Below, in pieces: positions 16,932 through 26,535 of a stretch of DNA of 63,927 nt. The position numbers were made by a program, and so were the translations under genes. The stretch's first letter is position 1. Each line of letters starts with the position of its first letter. Origin of the DNA: SIG701 sp045577175 (lineage in GTDB: Bacteria > Bacillota > Clostridia > Oscillospirales > CAG-272); NCBI GenBank assembly GCA_045577175.1, contig JAZNHT010000070.1, positions 1-63,927 on the forward strand. Direction: 5' to 3'. The notes below the pieces were generated by a model. That model was not told the origin of the DNA. It saw only the letters and a list, made by a program, of their open reading frames with translations, and searched no databases.

Positions 16932-17549
16932 TCATTCGCCGCAGGCGATGGCGGCGTAGTCTGCGATCAGCTTCGCGGCACCGTCGATGCCGATTTTGTC
17001 GGTCGATACGGCAAGGTCGTAGTTTTCGAGCTTGCCCCATTTTTTGCCGGAGTAGTAGTTATAGTAGTTCGCGCGGCGCTTGTCGTTTTTGATAATCAGA
17101 TCGCGCGCTTCGCCTTCGCTTACGCCCTGTCGCTCGCAGACCGTCTTGACACGGTGATCGAAATCGGCGTACACAAAGACGTTGATGCACGGCTTGTAGT
17201 CGGCAAGCACATAATCGGCACAGCGTCCGACGATGATGCAGGATTCCTTCTCGGCGAGCTCGTGCATGATCTCCGACTGCATACGGAACAGCTTGTCGTT
17301 GATCGGCATATTGAACTGATCGACGGAGCTGTGGTACATATTCGAGCCGACGACGAGGGTGTAGAGGAGGCTGCTTGCCGCCTTTTCATCGACGTTGGAC
17401 AGCGCGTCGGGATTCATGCCGCTGCGTTCGGCTGCCATGATGGTCAGCTCGCGATCGTAGCATTTGATACCGAGCATTTCTGCGAGTTTGTGGCCGACTC
17501 TGTGGCCGTTGCTCCCGTACTGACGGGCGATGGTGATGATCTTGTTCAA
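16932..17549 (-). CDS. Cytidylate kinase-like protein
   Basis: A 205-aa P-loop kinase of the cytidylate-kinase-like family. IITIARQYGSNGHRVGHKLA is its variant P-loop, and CIIVGRCADYVLADY and RRANYYNYYSGKKWG are family blocks. The likely start is the TTG at 17549, with GGAGG six bases upstream; a longer upstream extension lacks this. True CMP kinases are larger and have a CMP-binding insert, so the substrate is uncertain. It has its own promoter at 17586-17614. Confidence 0.85.
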   Translation of the reverse strand: MNKIITIARQYGSNGHRVGHKLAEMLGIKCYDRELTIMAAERSGMNPDALSNVDEKAASSLLYTLVVGSNMYHSSVDQFNMPINDKLFRMQSEIMHELAEKESCIIVGRCADYVLADYKPCINVFVYADFDHRVKTVCERQGVSEGEARDLIIKNDKRRANYYNYYSGKKWGKLENYDLAVSTDKIGIDGAAKLIADYAAIACGE

Positions 17550-17585
17550 TGGCAACCTCCAATGACTGTTTGATTTGATGTATAT

Positions 17586-17614
17586 ATTATACACTAAAAA
17601 ATCCGATTTGTAAA
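17586..17614 (-). promoter_or_regulatory. Promoter of the kinase-like gene
   Basis: Minus strand TTTACA (17609-17614), 17-bp spacer, TATAAT (17586-17591). Confidence 0.8.
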
Positions 17615-17683
17615 GAGGAAAATTGTCGTTTTTGTGCAGATGGCAGTTTTTTATTTCCAAATACGGGAGAAAGGGGAAAAAGA

Positions 17684-19132
17684 ATGGATACGGAAAAAGG
17701 GGAAAAGAGCCTTGCGGCACTTCTTTTGGAGAACGGGGAGCGGGGCAGGGTGCCGATGCATATGCCCGGGCATAAGCGAAACGCGGCGGCGGCACCGTAT
17801 CTGGACGCGCTGTCCCTCAGGGAGGACATCACGGAGATCGACGGGTTTGACAATCTCCACGGCGCGGAGGGGATTTTGGCGGATTCCATGGCGCGTGCCG
17901 CCGCGCTCTGGGGTGCGGATCGGTCGTTTTTTCTCGTGAACGGCGCAAGCGGCGGCATCCTTGCCGGCATCCGTGCGCTCACGAAGCGGGGGGATGCGGT
18001 TCTGATGACGCGCGGTGCGCACAAATCGGTGTACCACGCCGTCGAGCTTTGCGGATTGCGCCCGATTTTTCTTCTGCCGTCCTGTACGGAGACGGGATTT
18101 TTCGGCTCAGTCTCCCCGGCGGATGTCGCACAGGCGCTCCAATCGCATCCCGAGGTGAAGCTCGTGATTCTCACCTCCCCCACCTACGAGGGCGTGATCT
18201 CCGACGTCGCATCGATTGCGGAAATTGCCCATGCGGCAGGCGTGCCGCTGTTTGTCGATGAAGCGCACGGCGCGCATCTCGATCTGTCAGAGCATTTCAC
18301 GCTCGGTGCGGTCCGTGCCGGTGCGGATCTCGTTGTGCAGAGCTTGCACAAAACGCTCCCGTCGCTGACGCAGACGGCGATTTTGCACGTTTGCGGCACG
18401 CGCGTCGATGCCGATCGGCTTGCGCACCAACTCGCTGTTTTTGAAACGAGCAGCCCTTCGTATCTGCTGCTCGCCTCCATCGACGGGTGCGTGCGTGCGA
18501 TCGCGGAAAACGGCGCGATTTTTGCCGATTGGGCGGATGCGCTTGCGCAGTTTGACAGACGGATTGCGGATTTACAGCATTTGACGATCCCGTTTCACGG
18601 TGCGGATGCCGACGGACGCGATCCTGCCGTTTTCGCCTACGATCGAAGCAAAATTTACGTCTCCGCACGCGGTGCGTCCGCTGACGGAGCCGCCCTTGCC
18701 GCCTCTCTTCGCGCACACGGAATCGAGCCGGAGATGGTCACGGCGGACGGCGTGCTCTGCATGACAGGAGCAGGGGATACAAAAGAATCGCTCGCCGCGC
18801 TTGCCGATGCGCTTTGCGCCATAGACGCACAGATTCATGCGGAATCCGTGGTCGAAAGTCTGCCGAGCATATCCGTGCCGCCGCTTGTGATTGATCCCGA
18901 GGAGGCACTTGCGTCCGCGTGGGAATCCGTGCCGGTTGCCGAGGCGATCGGGCATACGGCGGCGGAATACGTCTGGGCGTATCCGCCCGGGATTCCACTT
19001 GTGATCCCCGGCGAGATGATTACGGAGGAGACCGTCCGATACATCGGTTCGGTATCGAAAAAAATCCGCCTGTACGGTACCCGCGGAGAGATGCCGAAGC
19101 GGATTTCGACAGTAAGAACGGCAATTGACTAA
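17684..19132 (+). CDS. Orn/Lys/Arg decarboxylase family protein
   Basis: A 482-aa fold-type-I PLP enzyme. VPMHMPGHKRN at the N terminus, FLVNGASGGILAGI, FVDEAHGAHLDLS (the PLP-pyridine aspartate) and QSLHKTLPSLTQTA (the PLP lysine) are the signatures of the Orn/Lys/Arg decarboxylase major domain. The smaller C-terminal domain is present. It resembles the short SpeA/YaaO-like forms of Firmicutes rather than the inducible long decarboxylases. It would make a polyamine or diamine from a basic amino acid. Single-gene transcript, with a terminator at 19141. Confidence 0.88.
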   Translation: MDTEKGEKSLAALLLENGERGRVPMHMPGHKRNAAAAPYLDALSLREDITEIDGFDNLHGAEGILADSMARAAALWGADRSFFLVNGASGGILAGIRALTKRGDAVLMTRGAHKSVYHAVELCGLRPIFLLPSCTETGFFGSVSPADVAQALQSHPEVKLVILTSPTYEGVISDVASIAEIAHAAGVPLFVDEAHGAHLDLSEHFTLGAVRAGADLVVQSLHKTLPSLTQTAILHVCGTRVDADRLAHQLAVFETSSPSYLLLASIDGCVRAIAENGAIFADWADALAQFDRRIADLQHLTIPFHGADADGRDPAVFAYDRSKIYVSARGASADGAALAASLRAHGIEPEMVTADGVLCMTGAGDTKESLAALADALCAIDAQIHAESVVESLPSISVPPLVIDPEEALASAWESVPVAEAIGHTAAEYVWAYPPGIPLVIPGEMITEETVRYIGSVSKKIRLYGTRGEMPKRISTVRTAID

Positions 19133-19140
19133 AATCAAAA

Positions 19141-19175
19141 AACCGCCTTGAGACCTCAAGACGGTTTTCTTTTTT
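19141..19175 (+). terminator. Terminator of the decarboxylase gene
   Basis: AACCGCCTTGAG / CTCAAGACGGTT stem followed by TTCTTTTTT. Confidence 0.88.
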
Positions 19176-19202
19176 GCTCCGGGTATTCTGCGTTTGTCTA
19201 AA

Positions 19203-20231
19203 TTAAAATTTCTGCTGTCTTTGACGCGAGATGTTGATTGCACCTTCGGGGATCACGGAGATGTGATCGAGCGATTTGCCCGTGCCGATAGCGACGCACG
19301 CGACAGGCTTATCCGCCACACGTGCTTTGATGCCCGTGACGTTCGTAATCAGTCGATCCAGTCCGTACAGCAGGCTGCCGCCGCCTGTCATAACGATACC
19401 GTTATAGAGAATATCGCCGATCAGCTCAGGCGGTGTGCGCTCGATGACGGAGCAGACGGATTCAATAATCGCCGTAATCGGCTCCTCCAGTGCGTCGGGC
19501 ATTTCCATGGAGCTGATGCGCACCACGCGCGGCAGTCCCTGCACGAGACAGCGTCCCTTCACCTCAATGACGCGCGGCTCCTCTCTCTGCCAGGCACCGC
19601 CGACCTTCATTTTGATTTGCTCCGCCGTGCGCTCACCGATCAGCACGTTGTGCTTGCGGCGCACGTAGCGGATGATCGCCTCGTCAAATTTGTCGCCCGC
19701 GACCTTGATCGACTCGGACACAACGACACCGCCGAGGGAGATAACCGCAATATCCGTCGTGCCGCCGCCGATGTCAACGACCATGTTTCCGTTCGGCATG
19801 GAGATGTCGATGCCTGCACCGATCGCCGCCGCCACCGGCTCCTCAATCAGATATGTTTTGCGTGCGCCCGCCTGCGTAGCGGCATCGACAACCGCGCGCT
19901 CCTCCACCTCCGTGATACCGCTCGGCACACAGATGATGACGCGCGGCTTGAAAAGCACCGATCCGCACGCTTTGCGGATAAAGTGCTGGAGCATTCGGAG
20001 TGTGACGTCATACTGACTGATGACGCCGTCCCGAAGCGGACGGATGGCGGTAATGTTGCCCGGTGTGCGCCCGAGCATCTGCTGTGCCTCGCGTCCGACC
20101 TTCAGAATCCGGTCTGTATTCGTATCAATGGCAACGACGGACGGCTCGGAAACCACAATGCCCTTGCCCTTGACGTAGACAAGCACCGTAGCCGTGCCGA
20201 GGTCGATTCCTATATCCTTATTCATCCACAT
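19203..20231 (-). CDS. mreB: Rod-shape protein MreB/Mbl
   Basis: A 342-aa bacterial actin that guides lateral wall synthesis under the membrane. Actin-fold nucleotide motifs are GIDLGTATVLVYVKGKG, VVDIGGGTTDIAVISLGG and GIVMTGGGSLLYGLD; EEPVAAAIGAG is the connecting motif. Length is normal. The start may be the ATG at 20231 or the one at 20225; neither has a strong ribosome binding site. MreC and MreD are not next to it, so this is a stand-alone MreB/Mbl-type gene. Its promoter is at 20291-20319. Confidence 0.95.
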   Translation of the reverse strand: MWMNKDIGIDLGTATVLVYVKGKGIVVSEPSVVAIDTNTDRILKVGREAQQMLGRTPGNITAIRPLRDGVISQYDVTLRMLQHFIRKACGSVLFKPRVIICVPSGITEVEERAVVDAATQAGARKTYLIEEPVAAAIGAGIDISMPNGNMVVDIGGGTTDIAVISLGGVVVSESIKVAGDKFDEAIIRYVRRKHNVLIGERTAEQIKMKVGGAWQREEPRVIEVKGRCLVQGLPRVVRISSMEMPDALEEPITAIIESVCSVIERTPPELIGDILYNGIVMTGGGSLLYGLDRLITNVTGIKARVADKPVACVAIGTGKSLDHISVIPEGAINISRQRQQKF

Positions 20232-20290
20232 TCGATACCATCACCGCTTCCATAAAATCTCAGTAAGGTTGAAAACATTCATACATAATT

Positions 20291-20319
20291 ATTATAACGG
20301 ATTTCTTACCGTTTTGCAA
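20291..20319 (-). promoter_or_regulatory. Promoter of mreB
   Basis: Minus strand TTGCAA (20314-20319), 17-bp spacer, TATAAT (20291-20296). Confidence 0.8.
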
Positions 20320-20463
20320 TGCGCAACGCACATTTTTTCGTATTTGTTCATATTTTGTCGCTTTTTTGGGGCGGAATCGGTGTGTTTTCTGCCTCGGTAT
20401 CCGCTTTGTGACAGCTTTGTGAAGAAAATCACATGCATATCAGACAGAATTACGAAAAAGTTC

Positions 20464-20492
20464 AAGACAATTTCAGTTTTTTGTGTTATAAT
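20464..20492 (+). promoter_or_regulatory. Promoter of the ABC-2/GldG operon
   Basis: AAGACA (20464-20469), 17-bp spacer, TATAAT (20487-20492). The -35 is a partial match. Confidence 0.7.
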
Positions 20493-20535
20493 AAATCGGT
20501 AATGGGACCCAATCACGGTTTTGGAGGTAGCAAAT

Positions 20536-21702
20536 TTGATAGAGGTCAGAAACGTAACCAAAAAATACGGAAGCATCACCGCGGTGAAAAATATCAGCTT
20601 CACCGTCGAAGAGGGACATATCTACGGATTCCTCGGACCGAACGGTGCCGGCAAATCGACCACGATGAACATGATTACCGGTTGCTTAGCGGCAACGTCG
20701 GGCGAGATTCTGGTGGGAGGCTACGACATCTACGAGGAGCCCGTGGAGGCGAAGCGTTGTATTGGCTATTTGCCCGAGATGCCGCCGCTCTACACGGACA
20801 TGACGCCGGAGGAGTATCTTTACTTTGTCGCAGAGGCAAAGGGAATATCTTCTTTGATTCTTGAAAAGGAAGTGGAGCGCGTGATTGCCAAAACAGCGCT
20901 CACCGGCGTGCGTCACCGCCTGATCCGCAATCTTTCCAAGGGATACAAGCAGAGAGTCGGCATTGCACAGGCGATCCTTGGCGATCCGGAGATCATTATT
21001 CTGGATGAGCCGACCGTCGGCCTCGATCCTTTGCAGATCATTGAGATCCGTCAGCTGATTCGCGAGCTCGGTGAGGATCATACGGTCATTCTCTCCAGCC
21101 ACATCCTTTCGGAAATCAGCGCGGTTTGCGATTATCTTATCATTATCTCCCACGGCGAGATTGTTGCGAGCGATACGATCGAAAACCTGACCGCATCCGC
21201 AGACGGACACCGCATGACTGTGTTTGACGTGCGCGGCGATCTCGATGCGGTGCAGGCAACGCTTTCGTCGCTTACGGGGGCAATCGCCTCGCAGGCATCA
21301 TACGGACTCGGCGGATGTGTGCGCGTGCAGGTGGAAACGGCGGCGGATACCGATCTGCGCGAGGATATTTTCCGCCTGTTTGCCAAGGCGGATCTCCCGA
21401 TTGTGGAGATGAATACGAACGATGTGAATCTCGAGGACGTGTTCCTCCGTCTGACGGCGGAGCCGACTCCGACCGCCGGTTCGGATGCGGAGGATATTCC
21501 CGGTATCGCCGCGGCACTTGCGCAAACGGAGGGTCAGGACGCCAACGCCGAGGAGGAATCCGAAGCGGAGGACGTGTCGAACGAGATGAATGAGAAGGAC
21601 GAGGACGAGGATTCCCCGTATTATAAGCCGCGCGAGAAACAGGAGAAAAAGAAAAAACAGTCCGCCGATGAGTACAAGCCGCTCTTTGGCGGCAGAGAGT
21701 GA
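20536..21702 (+). CDS. ABC-2 type transporter ATPase with acidic tail
   Basis: A 388-aa ATPase: Walker A LGPNGAGKSTTMNMI, signature NLSKGYKQRVGIAQAIL, Walker B IIILDEPTVGLDPLQ. The start is a TTG at 20536 with GGAGG eight bases upstream. After the usual 300 residues there is an extra tail of about 80 residues that is first very acidic (alanine, glutamate, aspartate) and then lysine-rich, probably disordered. It leads a four-gene operon with permease, GldG-like and DUF4340 proteins, a set related to gliding/ABC-2 systems. The cargo is unknown. Confidence 0.9.
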   Translation: MIEVRNVTKKYGSITAVKNISFTVEEGHIYGFLGPNGAGKSTTMNMITGCLAATSGEILVGGYDIYEEPVEAKRCIGYLPEMPPLYTDMTPEEYLYFVAEAKGISSLILEKEVERVIAKTALTGVRHRLIRNLSKGYKQRVGIAQAILGDPEIIILDEPTVGLDPLQIIEIRQLIRELGEDHTVILSSHILSEISAVCDYLIIISHGEIVASDTIENLTASADGHRMTVFDVRGDLDAVQATLSSLTGAIASQASYGLGGCVRVQVETAADTDLREDIFRLFAKADLPIVEMNTNDVNLEDVFLRLTAEPTPTAGSDAEDIPGIAAALAQTEGQDANAEEESEAEDVSNEMNEKDEDEDSPYYKPREKQEKKKKQSADEYKPLFGGRE

Positions 21703-21709
21703 GGGTGCC

Positions 21710-22573
21710 ATGTTTGCAATTTACAAACGCGAGCTGAAAAGCTATTTCTGCGGCATGATCGGCGTGCTTTTTATCGCCGTGCTGCTTCTGATGGTCGGCA
21801 TTTTTATGGCGGTCAACAATCTGATGGTCGCGTACCCGAATTTCGAATACTCTCTTTCAGGCGTTTTGTTCATTTTGCTTCTGATGATCCCCATCCTTAC
21901 GATGCGTTCGGTATCCGAGGATATTCACGCGCGAACAAGTCAGCTTCTGTATTCCTTGCCGATGAAGCTGTCCTCCGTCGTGCTTGCAAAGTATTTCGCG
22001 CTGCTTACCGTGCTCGCAATCCCCTGCGGAATCATGTGCCTGTATCCGCTGATTCTTTCCTCTTACGGCACGGTGAATTTCGCATCCGCATACGGCGGAC
22101 TTCTTGCGTTTTTCCTGCTCGGTGCCGCACTGCTTGCGATCGGTCTGTTTCTTTCCTCGCTGACGGAGAGTCAGGTCATCGCGGCGGTTATCACATTCGG
22201 TGCGTTTATTCTGATGTATCTGATGAGCGGACTCAGCACTTTGATTCCCACGACTGCCGCGGCATCTTTGATCTCGTTCGGCGTTCTCGGGGCACTGCTT
22301 GCGCTGATTCTGTACGGACTGACGAAAAACGTGACCGTATCGGGTGCATTCGGTGCGGTGCTGATTTTTGGTACGGTGCTTGTGTATCTGATCGATTCGT
22401 CCTTGTTTGCGGGGGCGTTCCCGAATCTGCTTTCGGCACTTGCGCTGTTTGACCGCTTCAGCCCGTTTACACAGGATCTGTTTGACGTTACATCTCTCGT
22501 TTATTATCTTTCCGTCTCGGCACTGTTTGTCGTCTTTACGGTGCAGTCGATGGAAAAGAAACGCTTTAATTGA
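21710..22573 (+). CDS. ABC-2 type permease
   Basis: A 287-aa protein with about six membrane helices. MFAIYKRELKSYFCGMIGVLFIA is the typical ABC-2 N terminus (GldF/NosY-like), and SVSEDIHARTSQLLYSLPMK is a conserved cytoplasmic loop. The start at 21710 lies seven bases after the ATPase stop, within GAGGGTG context. It is the membrane partner of the ATPase at 20536. Confidence 0.9.
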   Translation: MFAIYKRELKSYFCGMIGVLFIAVLLLMVGIFMAVNNLMVAYPNFEYSLSGVLFILLLMIPILTMRSVSEDIHARTSQLLYSLPMKLSSVVLAKYFALLTVLAIPCGIMCLYPLILSSYGTVNFASAYGGLLAFFLLGAALLAIGLFLSSLTESQVIAAVITFGAFILMYLMSGLSTLIPTTAAASLISFGVLGALLALILYGLTKNVTVSGAFGAVLIFGTVLVYLIDSSLFAGAFPNLLSALALFDRFSPFTQDLFDVTSLVYYLSVSALFVVFTVQSMEKKRFN

Positions 22574-22594
22574 TCGGGAAGGACGGTATAGAAA

Positions 22595-24052
22595 ATGGAA
22601 AAGAATACAGAAAAGAAACCGATCAATATGCGCGCGCTGAAGGGCGGCTCCTACAGCCTTGCTTTGTGCGCACTGGCTTTGGCACTTGTAGTTTTAGTGA
22701 ATTTGTTTATCGGTGCGCTTCCGTCTACGTACACGAAGCTCGATACGAGCGCACAGGGACTGCTCACAATCAGTGAGGAAACGAAAGCGATCGTCTCCTC
22801 TGTGGACATTCCCGTGACGATGTATTTTGTTACCCGCCGCGGCTCGGAGGATGCAAACATTTCCGAGCTTCTGAACCGGTATGCCGATCTTTCTCCGAAT
22901 GTCAAGGTGAAGACGGTCGATCCCGATACGAATCCCGCGTTTGTTACAAAGTATACGTCGGAATCTCTCTCCGCCAACAGCGTGATCGTGGAGAGCGAGC
23001 GCCGCTTCTATGTCGTTGATTACAACGATATTTATGTGACGTCATACGCCAATATCACCGAGGAAGAGTATTATTATTACGTCTATTACGGCATGATGCC
23101 GACGGGCACCCCGTATTTTTACGGTGAATTGAAGTTCACGACCGCGATCGATTACGTGGCGAGAGCGGCTCTGCCGACGGTGTACACGCTTACGGGACAT
23201 GAGGAAGCGGAGCTTGCCTCCAGCATTACCTCCTCCTTTACGGCGAACAATATTCTGACGGATTCGCTCAGCCTGCTCGGTGCGGACGGCATCCCTGCCG
23301 ATGCCGCGGCGATTCTCATCAACAATCCGAAAACGGATCTGAGTGAGTATGAAATCGAGGTTTTGACTGAGTACGTGCAAAACGGCGGCAGCATGATTCT
23401 CCTCACGGATCTCCGCTACTACACGAATGAAAAAATGCCGAATCTTGCCTCTCTCACGGCGATGATGGGGATGCGGAGCGAGGACGGTCTTGTGGTGGAA
23501 ACCAACCGTTCCCACTACAACACCTACGCGACGATGCTTTTGCCCGTGCTTTCCGCAAGCGGTCCCGCAACGCTGCTTTCCTCCACCTCGGTGAATACGA
23601 TGCTACCCAACGCGCACGGCATCGTTCTGACGGGCGAGGGGGATGCGGCTGCGTCGGCGCTTCTCCAAACGACGACGGCATCGTATGTGAAAAAGAATAT
23701 TGAAGCGACCAGTGCCGAGAAGGAGGAGGGCGACGTGGACGGTCCGTTTGCGATCGCCGCACACGCAACGCTCGGCGAGAGCAAGTTTGTGTGGTACTCC
23801 ACTCCGTATATTGTTGACGAGGAGATGGATTATTACGTAAACGGCGGCAACTCGAAGCTGTTTATGGCGTCCGTCAACTGGATGTGCGAGTCCGCTTCGT
23901 CCGTATCCGTTGCGGCGAAAACGATGACAACGGAGATGCTTGTCGTGCCGCAGAGCGCGTTCGGTCTGTGGTCCGTGCTTCTTGTGATCGTTTTGCCGAT
24001 TGCGGTGCTCGGCACAGGCTTTGCGGTGTGGTTCCGCCGCCGCCGCAGATAA
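22595..24052 (+). CDS. GldG-like ABC-associated auxiliary protein
   Basis: A 485-aa protein with an N-terminal membrane helix (LALCALALALVVLVNLFIGAL), a large extracytoplasmic region and a C-terminal helix followed by a basic tail (VWFRRRRR). The mid-region PTVYTLTGHEEAELASSI and YVQNGGSMILLTDL match the uncharacterised ABC-type transport auxiliary family that includes GldG. It is encoded 21 bases after the permease. It probably forms the extracytoplasmic arm of the complex together with the following DUF4340 protein. Confidence 0.87.
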   Translation: MEKNTEKKPINMRALKGGSYSLALCALALALVVLVNLFIGALPSTYTKLDTSAQGLLTISEETKAIVSSVDIPVTMYFVTRRGSEDANISELLNRYADLSPNVKVKTVDPDTNPAFVTKYTSESLSANSVIVESERRFYVVDYNDIYVTSYANITEEEYYYYVYYGMMPTGTPYFYGELKFTTAIDYVARAALPTVYTLTGHEEAELASSITSSFTANNILTDSLSLLGADGIPADAAAILINNPKTDLSEYEIEVLTEYVQNGGSMILLTDLRYYTNEKMPNLASLTAMMGMRSEDGLVVETNRSHYNTYATMLLPVLSASGPATLLSSTSVNTMLPNAHGIVLTGEGDAAASALLQTTTASYVKKNIEATSAEKEEGDVDGPFAIAAHATLGESKFVWYSTPYIVDEEMDYYVNGGNSKLFMASVNWMCESASSVSVAAKTMTTEMLVVPQSAFGLWSVLLVIVLPIAVLGTGFAVWFRRRRR

Positions 24053-24065
24053 CGGAGGGATACCC

Positions 24066-25043
24066 GTGAGTTCGAAAACGAAAAAGAAATCTTCAAAGCT
24101 CGCGCCGCTTGTCGTGATGGTGGTGCTTGTAATCGCCATGTTTGCCGCGTACAAAATGATGGACGCAAAAAACACGCCCGCGGTCGATTCCGCGGACACG
24201 GGCGACAGCGTGATTTTGCTGATCGACCGCACGTCCTCCGAGGTCACCGCGCTCAGCTACGCGATCGGTGACGGGGAGACGTATGCGTTTTCCCTCCGCA
24301 CGAATACAGGTGCGTGGTCGTATGTGAATGAGCCGCAGTTTCCGCTGGATCAGACGACGGTCGCCACGATGGCGGCGGCAATCTGCCGCATCGGTGCGTA
24401 TCGCCATCTTGAGGAGGGCGATACGGGCGAATACGGATTTGACGCTCCCTCCCTTACGGTGACAGTCGAATATACGGACGGTACGGTTTGCCGCTATGCG
24501 ATCGGTGACGAGAATCCCATCACCGGCTACCGCTATTTCAAAAATCTCGACACGGATGCGGTGTACACGATTGCCGCGGCACTGTACGATTATTTCGATT
24601 ATACAATTGACGATCTGTTTGTGTACGATACCCTGCCTTCGGATATTGAAGCCGCGCATATCACCTCCATCACATGGACGGAGGGCGATACGGTGACGGA
24701 GGTTACGGATGCGGACGCCATTTCCGCGATGTACACGGCGTATACGGCGCTTGCACCGTCCGCCTATGCGGATCCGTATGCGGATGAGGCGGAATCCGCC
24801 GCGTACGGGATCGGATCGGTGACGCTGACCGTATCGTACAAGCGTGCGGTGGAGGTCACCGATGCAAACGGTGCCGTGAGCACGACGCGTATCCCTGCGA
24901 CGTTTGCGGTTCACTTCGGAAACACCGCCGAGGACGGTCGTGTGTACTACAAGCTGTCTACCTCGGATGTGATCTATCTCGCCGAGGCGGAGACAGTCGA
25001 AGCGATCCTCGCCGCGACTGTTCCTGCCCCTACAGAAGAATGA
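24066..25043 (+). CDS. DUF4340 extracytoplasmic protein
   Basis: A 325-aa protein that starts at GTG 24066 with GGAGGG upstream. It has a lysine-rich N terminus, one membrane helix (APLVVMVVLVIAMFAAYKM) and repeated DUF4340-type blocks (WSYVNEPQFPLDQTTVATM, YRYFKNLDTDAVYTI). DUF4340 proteins usually follow GldG-like genes, as here. It is last in the operon and is followed by a terminator. The molecular role is not known. Confidence 0.87.
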   Translation: MSSKTKKKSSKLAPLVVMVVLVIAMFAAYKMMDAKNTPAVDSADTGDSVILLIDRTSSEVTALSYAIGDGETYAFSLRTNTGAWSYVNEPQFPLDQTTVATMAAAICRIGAYRHLEEGDTGEYGFDAPSLTVTVEYTDGTVCRYAIGDENPITGYRYFKNLDTDAVYTIAAALYDYFDYTIDDLFVYDTLPSDIEAAHITSITWTEGDTVTEVTDADAISAMYTAYTALAPSAYADPYADEAESAAYGIGSVTLTVSYKRAVEVTDANGAVSTTRIPATFAVHFGNTAEDGRVYYKLSTSDVIYLAEAETVEAILAATVPAPTEE

Positions 25044-25044
25044 C

Positions 25045-25079
25045 AAAAACCGCTTTCCCTTATGGGAGAGCGGTTTTTC
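25045..25079. terminator. Bidirectional terminator
   Basis: AAAACCGCTTTCCC / GGGAGAGCGGTTTT stem with A and T runs on both sides, placed between convergent genes. Confidence 0.88.
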
Positions 25080-25085
25080 TATGGA

Positions 25086-26465
25086 TTATTCCAGTTCCGT
25101 TTCGGCGACCTTGACGGTCAGCGCACATTCGATGCGTTTTTTGAACAGCTCGCATCCGTAGCTGTACACGCCTGCTATGTCACCGGTAGCGTGGTACGCA
25201 TTGGCGGCACATCCGCCCGCGCAGTAGAGTTTCGCCCAGCAATTCTCGCAGTCGGGGCGGGAGTACGCGTTGCACCGCGCAAATTTATCGCGCATTTCCG
25301 TGTTTGTGACGCCCTTCCAGATGTCGCCCATGCTGTATTTCTCATCACCCACGAACTGATGGCACGGGAACAGCTCACCCCACGGCGTCACCGCCATGTA
25401 TTCCGTTCCCGATCCGCAGCCGGAGACTCTCTTGTAGATGCACGGACCGCCGTCGAGGTTAATCATGTAGTGATAAAACGTGAATCCGCACCCCTCTTTG
25501 TTTCGGCGGATCATTTCACGGGCGAGCTTTTCGTACTGCTCAAACAGGATTGGCATATCTTCCTTTGTCAGCTCGCACGGATCGCCCGGCGCGCAGACAA
25601 CCGGCTCCATGCTCAGCTCCGTGAAGCCGAGATCCGCCATGTGCAGAATGTCGGCGAGGAAAGCGGTGTTGTGATGCGTGTATGTGCCGCGGACGTAGTA
25701 GCTCTTCTTGCCGCGCTTCTCCACGAATCGCTTGAAATTCGGCACGATGCGGTCGTAGCTGCCGTTTCCGGCGAAATCCTTGCGGAATTTGTCGTGCACC
25801 TCACGGCGACCGTCAAGACTGAGCACGACGTTGTGCATCTCACGGTTGCAGAAGTCGATCACCTCATCATCCAAAAGAACGCCGTTCGTCGTCAGCGTGA
25901 AGCGGATGTTTTTTTTGTGGATTTTCTCCTGCTCGCGTCCGTACGCCACGATTGCTTTGACAACGTCCCAGTTCATGAGCGGCTCGCCGCCGAAGAAGTC
26001 GATGTCAAGATTCACGTGCGTGCCGGAGTTCTCAATCAGAAAATCGATTGCTCTCTTGCCCGTTTCGAGGCTCATGATCGCGCGCTCGCCGTGGTATTTT
26101 CCCTGACTGGCAAAGCAGTACGAGCAGTTCAGATTGCACGTGTGCGCGACGTGCAGGCACAGTGCCTTCATTGTGAAATTGGACGGGCGGTACGTTTTCG
26201 CGATTTTCTCATACGCATCCTTTGAGAACAGCTTGCCGTCTGCGATCAGTGCTTCCACGTCCTCGATGCACTCGCGGATCTCCGACTCGTTTACGTCGGG
26301 AAGATCGCCGTATTTTTCAAGCATGGCGGATACGATCGTGCCGTGCGCCTCGCCCTTGTCGAACAGGGCGATTACGTCATACGCGACGTCGTCCACGACG
26401 TGAACGGCACCGCTGAACGTGTCGAGCACGATATTGTAGCCGTTCAGTTTATACTGATGGATCAT
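25086..26465 (-). CDS. SCIFF peptide radical-SAM maturase
   Basis: A 459-aa radical-SAM/SPASM enzyme that makes thioether cross-links in the SCIFF peptide. The [4Fe-4S]-SAM motif is HTCNLNCSYCFASQG, and the SPASM cysteines include CIYKRVSGCGSG and CENCWAKLYCAGGCAANAY. The N-terminal 100 residues form the peptide-recognition domain (INQYKL-like opening, HVVDDVAYDVIALFD). It is encoded just downstream of its substrate peptide on the same strand, separated by a hairpin. This pair is nearly universal in Clostridia. Confidence 0.95.
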   Translation of the reverse strand: MIHQYKLNGYNIVLDTFSGAVHVVDDVAYDVIALFDKGEAHGTIVSAMLEKYGDLPDVNESEIRECIEDVEALIADGKLFSKDAYEKIAKTYRPSNFTMKALCLHVAHTCNLNCSYCFASQGKYHGERAIMSLETGKRAIDFLIENSGTHVNLDIDFFGGEPLMNWDVVKAIVAYGREQEKIHKKNIRFTLTTNGVLLDDEVIDFCNREMHNVVLSLDGRREVHDKFRKDFAGNGSYDRIVPNFKRFVEKRGKKSYYVRGTYTHHNTAFLADILHMADLGFTELSMEPVVCAPGDPCELTKEDMPILFEQYEKLAREMIRRNKEGCGFTFYHYMINLDGGPCIYKRVSGCGSGTEYMAVTPWGELFPCHQFVGDEKYSMGDIWKGVTNTEMRDKFARCNAYSRPDCENCWAKLYCAGGCAANAYHATGDIAGVYSYGCELFKKRIECALTVKVAETELE

Positions 26466-26488
26466 AAAATCTCCTTAATACGGAAGTA

Positions 26489-26516
26489 GGGTGCTGCACC
26501 GACAGTACAGCACCCC
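26489..26516 (-). terminator. Hairpin between SCIFF and its maturase
   Basis: GGGTGCTG / CAGCACCC stem with a 12-base loop. It lies between the peptide and enzyme genes and lacks a U tract. It may stabilise the short peptide message or partially terminate, giving more peptide than enzyme. Confidence 0.55.
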
Positions 26517-26535
26517 CTGTGATTTCGTACAGAAA

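Noticed and set aside
17550..17795. Longer N terminus for the cytidylate-kinase-like protein
   Set aside because: The extension crosses the promoter and is low-complexity; TTG 17549 has a strong ribosome binding site.
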